Source: Rhodospirillales bacterium (GTDB taxonomy: Bacteria > Pseudomonadota > Alphaproteobacteria > Rhodospirillales > JABHCV01). Taken from it: a stretch of 11,074 nucleotides of DNA. The notes under the pieces were generated by a model. The model was not told the DNA's origin, searched no databases, and saw only the letters and a program-made list of their open reading frames with translations. Numbering within the stretch: the first letter of the stretch is position 1; each line of letters begins with the position of its first letter. This document shows, piece after piece, positions 7,062-11,074 of the stretch. A program made the position numbers and the translations under genes. The stretch lies in contig JADHSW010000089.1 in the NCBI GenBank assembly GCA_016776705.1, forward strand, positions 1 through 11,074. The letters are read 5' to 3'.

Positions 7062-8165
7062 TTACTGCAACCGCTCTTTTCCAATAACATCTTTAAGCTG
7101 TTCAGCGACAAAACCCCCGACCCTTGCTAAGCCTTCGCTAGTCAGGTGGACCGAATCAGAGAAGAACTCGTCGCGTGGTGTCAGATGATGTTTGCTCCAG
7201 ACCGCCAAATCGATAAGCCCGACACCCCGCCTGGAAGCCAAATCTCTAAGACTTTGATTATAACGTTCGCTAATTTTAGCCAAGACGTACGGGTTGGTGC
7301 TGAAAGCAGGCAAATGGCCAATTTTCAGCGCCTTGTCGGAAGGTTTTTCGTCGTCAACAAATAACCCTGGCAGGGTCATCAGGAAAACTTGGGCTCCCCT
7401 CTTTTGGAAACGTTCAACAAGCTCATCAATTTGTCCCAAATAGGGCGGAGTATAATCTGCTGCATAAACAACATCCGCCGAATTGGCATCAGGCACAGGA
7501 ATTCTTTCCAGCATTTCTCTGGTATATGCCCCTTCACCTATTAACTTACGTTGCGAAATTCTTAAGAGATTTCTCGCGAACCAAAGGAGTCGCAAACACC
7601 GCTCGTATCTTTCCAACCAATAAGCTGGTGAATATAAGGCATTCCAGCCAATGTAAATGGTTACGACTTCTGGACGAAGATTGAGATAACCGTTGACCTC
7701 ATAGAGCAGATTTCTAGGTGCATAACCCTCCACTCCCCCATTGACGACCTCAACAGGCACTCCCGCCTTATTCAAGATATCCTCGATAACGCGAGGGTAT
7801 GAAACCTCACCAAGACCGAAAGTTACCGAGTCCCCCAAGGAGAGTATCCGTGGCCTGGAATGGGTTTCATCAATATCCGGCCCTCGCATTCCATATTTGT
7901 TAATGCGGAGTTGATTGTTTGGAGTATTTGAAAAGGGATATCCGGGTCGCAAGCCCCAATGCCCCCCTATAGAAGAAGACTCCATTTCATAGGGATCCAA
8001 GACCATTTCGCCTCTGGCAAGGGTGGAAAGCAAGGGGTTCCCCGATAGCTCTTCCCTATATGCATAGACAAGCCGGGCCATACCTTCCAAAATCAGCACT
8101 GCCAACAGCAAAACGAAGATGATGGCCGTGTATTTTACAGATTTCCGATATCGCTGATGATGCAT
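7062..8165 (-). CDS. Membrane-anchored SGNH/GDSL hydrolase
   Basis: The 367-residue protein begins with a basic segment (MHHQRYRKSVKY) and one hydrophobic helix at about 13-36, which fits an inner-membrane anchor with a periplasmic catalytic domain. The SGNH blocks are all present. Block I is RILSLGDSVTFGLG with nucleophile S113. Block II is VVNGGVEGYAPRN, with G144 and G147 as candidate oxyanion glycines. Block III is YIGWNALY with N175. Block V is DSVHLTSEG with D337 and H340 completing the triad. Family members are esterases or acetyl-transfer enzymes; in surface-polysaccharide loci they often add or remove O-acetyl groups, but substrate and direction cannot be read here. It is the first gene of a minus-strand operon with the glycosyltransferase and heparinase-like genes. 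The ATG at 8165 has only a weak AAAGAA-like upstream purine stretch. All catalytic residues are intact. Confidence 0.87.
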   Translation of the reverse strand: MHHQRYRKSVKYTAIIFVLLLAVLILEGMARLVYAYREELSGNPLLSTLARGEMVLDPYEMESSSIGGHWGLRPGYPFSNTPNNQLRINKYGMRGPDIDETHSRPRILSLGDSVTFGLGEVSYPRVIEDILNKAGVPVEVVNGGVEGYAPRNLLYEVNGYLNLRPEVVTIYIGWNALYSPAYWLERYERCLRLLWFARNLLRISQRKLIGEGAYTREMLERIPVPDANSADVVYAADYTPPYLGQIDELVERFQKRGAQVFLMTLPGLFVDDEKPSDKALKIGHLPAFSTNPYVLAKISERYNQSLRDLASRRGVGLIDLAVWSKHHLTPRDEFFSDSVHLTSEGLARVGGFVAEQLKDVIGKERLQ

Positions 8166-8351
8166 TTCTTTAGGCCATTCTTTGAACTGGTATTAGCGCG
8201 AACTGATTAACCCATATTCCTACATGTTTCCACTTAATCAATAGTTTAGTCTTTTACCGATTGGATCGAATGATCGCATTCACTATGGTGTGGTGGTGGG
8301 AGCTGACAATCAAATCCACTACCCTCAATATCTTGCTAGAAGATCACCCTC
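8166..8351. promoter_or_regulatory. Divergent intergenic region with overlapping candidate promoters
   Basis: This 186-base gap must hold the start signals for both the minus-strand operon and asnB. On the plus strand TTGGAT (8261-8266), a 17-base spacer and TATGGT (8284-8289) would start a transcript about 55 bases before asnB. On the minus strand TTGTCA (complement of 8304-8309), a 16-base spacer and CATAGT (complement of 8282-8287) would start a transcript about 110 bases before the hydrolase gene. The two -10 boxes occupy the same bases, so the promoters would exclude each other. Both are moderate consensus matches found by eye. Confidence 0.35.
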
Positions 8352-10352
8352 ATGTGCGGCATTGCAGGCATTCTTGAAACTAACGGCTCAAAAAGAGTAG
8401 CTCCTGAAGCGCTCGTAAGTATGGGCAATTCCATGGCTCACCGTGGCCCCGACGGTGAGGGCACTTGGATTTCGCCCGATGGAAATATCGGCCTCGCCCA
8501 TCGCCGCCTGGCCATTGTTGATTTGTCAGACAAGGCAGCACAACCCATGTCTGATGGGCATGACAAGGCCTGGATCACCTTTAATGGCGAAATCTACAAT
8601 CACGCTTTACTACGCATCGAGCTTGAAAAAGCCGGGCGGCAGTTCAGAACGGATCATTCCGACACTGAAGTCCTGGTTCATGGCTATCTGGAATGGGGCA
8701 TAGAGGGCCTGCTTCAGCGCCTGGAAGGCATGTACGGATTTGCCATTTGGGATGTTGAAAAAAGAAAACTGACTCTTGCCCGGGACCGTATTGGCATCAA
8801 GCCACTGTATTTCACCAAATCCGGTGGACGTTTCCATTTCGCCTCGGAAATCAAGGCGATCCTGACGGACCCTTCCATTGAGCGCGACATTGATCCACAG
8901 GCGCTCAATCATTTTCTCAGTTTTATGGTCGCCCCGGCACCGCTGACCATGTTTAAAGGTATATTCAAGTTACCCGCCGCCCATTTAATGGAAGTATCAG
9001 CAGAAGGAACAATGTCCTTCCGCCGCTACTGGGACCCGGCTCCAGGCCAGGATATTGATCCGGCAGAAACCAATAGGTTGTCATCATCAGAGCTGGAAAG
9101 TTTCTACACCCGCGGTATTCGCACACGTCTCGAGCAAGCTATTGATAAGCGCATGATGTCGGACGTCCCATTCGGTGTGTTTCTTTCGGGTGGAATTGAT
9201 TCTTCTGCCAACGTTGCCTTGATGAGCCAGATGATGGATCGCCCCGTCGATACTTTTACCGTTGGCTTCAAGGACCATAAACACCTGAATGAATTAGAGT
9301 ACGCAAACCGTATCGCCAAGGACTTCAAAACCAATCACCATGAAGTGCTGATCGACGAATCCGACATGATCGGTTATCTGGATGACCTGGTTCATCATCA
9401 AGATGAACCTATTGCCGACTGGGTCTGTATTCCGCTTTATTTTGTCTCGAAACTTGCCAAGGATTCTGGTGTCACAGTTGTTCAGGTTGGTGAAGGCTCT
9501 GACGAGCAGTTCTGCGGTTACGACAGCTATATGACTTACCTTAATTTGCACCGGAAATTCTGGGACGGCTATATGAAGTCCCCCTCCCCTCTTCGAAAAA
9601 TGGTCGGAGGAAGTGCTGAGGTTCTGTCATCCTTGTCACCGCGCTTCGACAAATTCACTGAAGTGTTGTCCAGGGCAGGTAAGGATCAGGAACTTTTCTG
9701 GTCTGGCGCTAACGCCTTCTGGAACGTTCATAAACAACGCGTCCTTCATGGCAATTCGACAACAACTGACCTTGCTGAACTTGAAGAAGCCGGACTTGAT
9801 ATTACCGGTATCAACGCAAGTGACAGCGCCGCCATCACCTCGTCCTATCTGGACCCTTTCGACAAAGCCCATCCCGAGCAGGACCAGCTGACACGCATGG
9901 CCTATAGCGAATTTCGCCTGCGCCTGCCCGAACTGTTGCTTATGCGGGTCGACAAGATCGGCATGTCTACATCCATCGAGGCGCGGGTGCCTTTCCTTGA
10001 CCACAAGCTGGTCGAATTCACCATGGACATCCCCATGGACTGGAAAATCAAGGGCGGCGAGACAAAGTACTTGTTAAAGAAGGCGCTCGAAGATTTATTG
10101 CCTGATAAAATCCTTTATCGAGAGAAAATGGGGTTTGCCGCCCCCATGGCTGAGTGGCTGCGTGGAGAATTTGGCCGCCGTGCCGAGGCTGCCGTCTTGA
10201 ACTCTCCCTTGATGGAGCGCGGTTTCCTCAACCGTGATCATATCGCAACGAAATTCCGTCACCACATCGAGGGCCGTCGCGATAACGCCCTTCACCTGTG
10301 GACACTGTTTAACCTGACGTCATGGTATGACCACTGGATTGTAGGGGAATAG
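8352..10352 (+). CDS. asnB: Asparagine synthetase-type glutamine-dependent amidotransferase
   Basis: This 666-residue protein belongs to the AsnB family, which takes ammonia from glutamine and uses ATP to amidate a carboxylate. The N-terminal glutaminase domain starts MCGIAGILE, so Cys2 becomes the nucleophile after Met removal. AHRRLAIVDLS (49-59), FNGEIYN (77-83) and the D104-T105-E106 segment bind glutamine. The synthetase domain carries the ATP-binding SGGIDSS loop (279-285) and GEGSDEQFCGY (380-390). It is longer than classical AsnB (about 550 residues), partly through extra sequence around 400-510. Long forms of this kind are common in capsule, O-antigen and exosortase-linked polysaccharide loci, where they probably amidate sugar acids (WbpS-like) rather than aspartate. 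The setting between a glycan operon and a sugar aminotransferase supports that reading, but ordinary asparagine synthesis is not excluded. The start fixes the Cys2 position; its ribosome binding site is weak (AGAAG at 8338-8342). Confidence 0.93.
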   Translation: MCGIAGILETNGSKRVAPEALVSMGNSMAHRGPDGEGTWISPDGNIGLAHRRLAIVDLSDKAAQPMSDGHDKAWITFNGEIYNHALLRIELEKAGRQFRTDHSDTEVLVHGYLEWGIEGLLQRLEGMYGFAIWDVEKRKLTLARDRIGIKPLYFTKSGGRFHFASEIKAILTDPSIERDIDPQALNHFLSFMVAPAPLTMFKGIFKLPAAHLMEVSAEGTMSFRRYWDPAPGQDIDPAETNRLSSSELESFYTRGIRTRLEQAIDKRMMSDVPFGVFLSGGIDSSANVALMSQMMDRPVDTFTVGFKDHKHLNELEYANRIAKDFKTNHHEVLIDESDMIGYLDDLVHHQDEPIADWVCIPLYFVSKLAKDSGVTVVQVGEGSDEQFCGYDSYMTYLNLHRKFWDGYMKSPSPLRKMVGGSAEVLSSLSPRFDKFTEVLSRAGKDQELFWSGANAFWNVHKQRVLHGNSTTTDLAELEEAGLDITGINASDSAAITSSYLDPFDKAHPEQDQLTRMAYSEFRLRLPELLLMRVDKIGMSTSIEARVPFLDHKLVEFTMDIPMDWKIKGGETKYLLKKALEDLLPDKILYREKMGFAAPMAEWLRGEFGRRAEAAVLNSPLMERGFLNRDHIATKFRHHIEGRRDNALHLWTLFNLTSWYDHWIVGE

Positions 10353-10477
10353 AAACCTGAGCGGTTTGATGTTAGTTATGCAATCGACTTAATCCAAATC
10401 TGGCCAAACATCTGATCAAGATCAATAGACGGACATCTTGGACACCGAAAATCAAAAGCAATTGATACTACTCTATT

Positions 10478-10499
10478 CTTATTCAAGCGCCTGAATAGG
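10478..10499. repeat. Inverted repeat able to form a hairpin
   Basis: CTTATTCA (10478-10485) and TGAATAGG (10492-10499) pair over eight positions with one G-U wobble around the 6-base loop AGCGCC. No T-run follows on either strand, so this is not a standard intrinsic terminator. It lies 126 bases after the asnB stop and 18 bases before the candidate -35 box at 10517, a position that would suit a weak terminator, a regulator site or chance. Confidence 0.35.
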
Positions 10500-10516
10500 C
10501 ATAACATCAATAAGCA

Positions 10517-10544
10517 CTGACATCGTGGGTGACTAGGCTAAGAT
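10517..10544 (+). promoter_or_regulatory. Candidate sigma70 promoter for the aminotransferase gene
   Basis: CTGACA (10517-10522, 5 of 6 to consensus), a 16-base spacer and TAAGAT (10539-10544, 4 of 6) would start transcription near 10551, about 90 bases before the ATG at 10643. The -10 box overlaps the ATG at 10543 of the short open frame described separately, so that frame could not be translated from this promoter's transcript. Confidence 0.35.
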
Positions 10545-10635
10545 GGTAGATCAGAGCATTTCATTTGATCCAGTGCCCCTCGCAGATTACTGTGCGGAAC
10601 TAATTACCCCAAACACTCTCGATCAATTGGAATAA
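10543..10635 (+). CDS. Possible 30-residue leader peptide (doubtful)
   Basis: An open frame of 30 codons starts at ATG 10543 (MVDQSISFDPVPLADY...) and stops with TAA at 10633-10635, seven bases before the aminotransferase ATG. An AGG at 10535-10537 five bases before the ATG could serve as a ribosome binding site, and the frame's last codons contain the GGAA that may serve the downstream gene, an arrangement that would allow translational coupling. I recognise no similarity. Chance is a serious alternative, and the candidate promoter at 10517-10544 conflicts with its expression. Confidence 0.2.
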   Translation: MVDQSISFDPVPLADYCAELITPNTLDQLE

Positions 10636-10642
10636 ATTTCCG

Positions 10643-11074
10643 ATGGTAGATACTCGAATCGCTTTTATCGACCTTAAGGCCCAACGTGACCGCATTCTGG
10701 ATCGGGTCAATACCGGCATTGCCCGGGTGCTTGATCATGGCTCGTACATCATGGGCCCAGAGGTTGAGATGTTCGAAGCGCAATTGTCCGAATATTGCGG
10801 AGCCAAGCATAGCATGGGGTGCGCCAATGGCACCGATGCTCTGAGCCTGGTACTGATGGCAGAAAACGTCGGCCCGGGTGACGCAGTATTCGTGCCGGCT
10901 TTCACTTTTATCGCTACCGCCGAAGGCATTCCCTTGGTTGGAGCGACGCCGATATTTGTTGATGTCTGCGAAGATACGTTCAACATGGACCCGATTAGCT
11001 TGGAGACCGCCATTAAGTCCGCAAAAGCACTGGGCTTAATCCCGCGCATGGTCATTCCTGTCGATTTATTTGGT
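10643..11074 (+). CDS. DegT/DnrJ/EryC1/StrS sugar aminotransferase, WbpE-like, 5' part
   Basis: From the ATG at 10643 an open frame of 144 codons runs to the window edge. It opens IAFIDLKAQRDRI and continues through LDHGSYIMGPEVEMFE (30-45), GAKHSMGCANGTDAL (53-67, where NGTDAL contacts the PLP phosphate), VGPGDAVFVPAFTFIATAE (76-94) and PIFVDVCEDTFNMDP (103-117), to VIPVDLFG (137-144). This is the standard N-terminal half of PLP-dependent sugar aminotransferases, closest in feel to WbpE-type enzymes that aminate a 3-keto UDP-sugar with glutamate. The PLP-binding lysine would lie beyond the edge, and the full length is usually about 360-400 residues. Its product would be an amino sugar nucleotide for the glycan built by this locus. 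A GGAA at 10629-10632 may be the ribosome binding site, though its spacing is long. Confidence 0.93.
   Translation, partial: MVDTRIAFIDLKAQRDRILDRVNTGIARVLDHGSYIMGPEVEMFEAQLSEYCGAKHSMGCANGTDALSLVLMAENVGPGDAVFVPAFTFIATAEGIPLVGATPIFVDVCEDTFNMDPISLETAIKSAKALGLIPRMVIPVDLFG

Larger units (their letters stand above)
10353..10642. other. 290-base gap between asnB and the aminotransferase gene
   Basis: No confident gene is present. The gap holds a weak inverted repeat right after the asnB stop (AAACC 10353-10357, GGTTT 10363-10367, no T tract), a stronger hairpin at 10478-10499, a candidate promoter at 10517-10544 and a 30-codon open frame at 10543-10635. It is lower in GC than asnB. It probably separates two transcription units or carries a leader for the aminotransferase gene. 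Confidence 0.5.

Noticed and set aside
10353..10367. Terminator immediately after asnB (AAACC-TGAGC-GGTTT)
   Set aside because: A 5-bp stem with no following T tract is too weak to support a terminator call.

Overview
The window looks like the edge of a surface- or exopolysaccharide biosynthesis locus in a Gram-negative bacterium, probably an alphaproteobacterium. That placement is inferred from gene content, moderate GC and the general character of the proteins; no rRNA or other taxonomic marker is present.

Left flank (1-910): a divergent housekeeping pair. The start of yaaA (peroxide stress protein) runs off the left edge on the minus strand. On the plus strand, an ArsC/YffB-type thioredoxin-fold protein and msrB (methionine sulfoxide reductase B) form a tight two-gene operon with a good candidate sigma70 promoter.

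Polysaccharide region (978-11074): an O-antigen ligase/polymerase-like membrane protein on the plus strand converges, with a 19-base overlap, on a three-gene minus-strand operon. Read in transcription order from 8165 down to 2168, that operon encodes a membrane-anchored SGNH/GDSL hydrolase, a very large protein carrying two GT4 glycosyltransferase domains plus an unrecognised N-terminal domain, and a heparinase II/III-family protein. The last two genes overlap by ATGA. Across a 186-base divergent intergenic region lies a plus-strand asparagine synthetase-type amidotransferase (AsnB family). After a 290-base gap comes the start of a DegT/DnrJ/EryC1/StrS sugar aminotransferase of WbpE type, cut by the right edge.

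How the genes may fit together (inference): the aminotransferase and the amidotransferase could make amino or amidated sugars, the double glycosyltransferase could add two residues of a repeat unit, the ligase-like protein could polymerise the glycan or transfer it to a carrier, and the SGNH and heparinase-like proteins could modify or trim it. No mobile element, tRNA, rRNA or CRISPR array was seen. The most distinctive points are the three-part glycosyltransferase, the G8 tract inside the ligase gene, and the leader region before the aminotransferase. I see no strong evidence for a wholly new kind of system.
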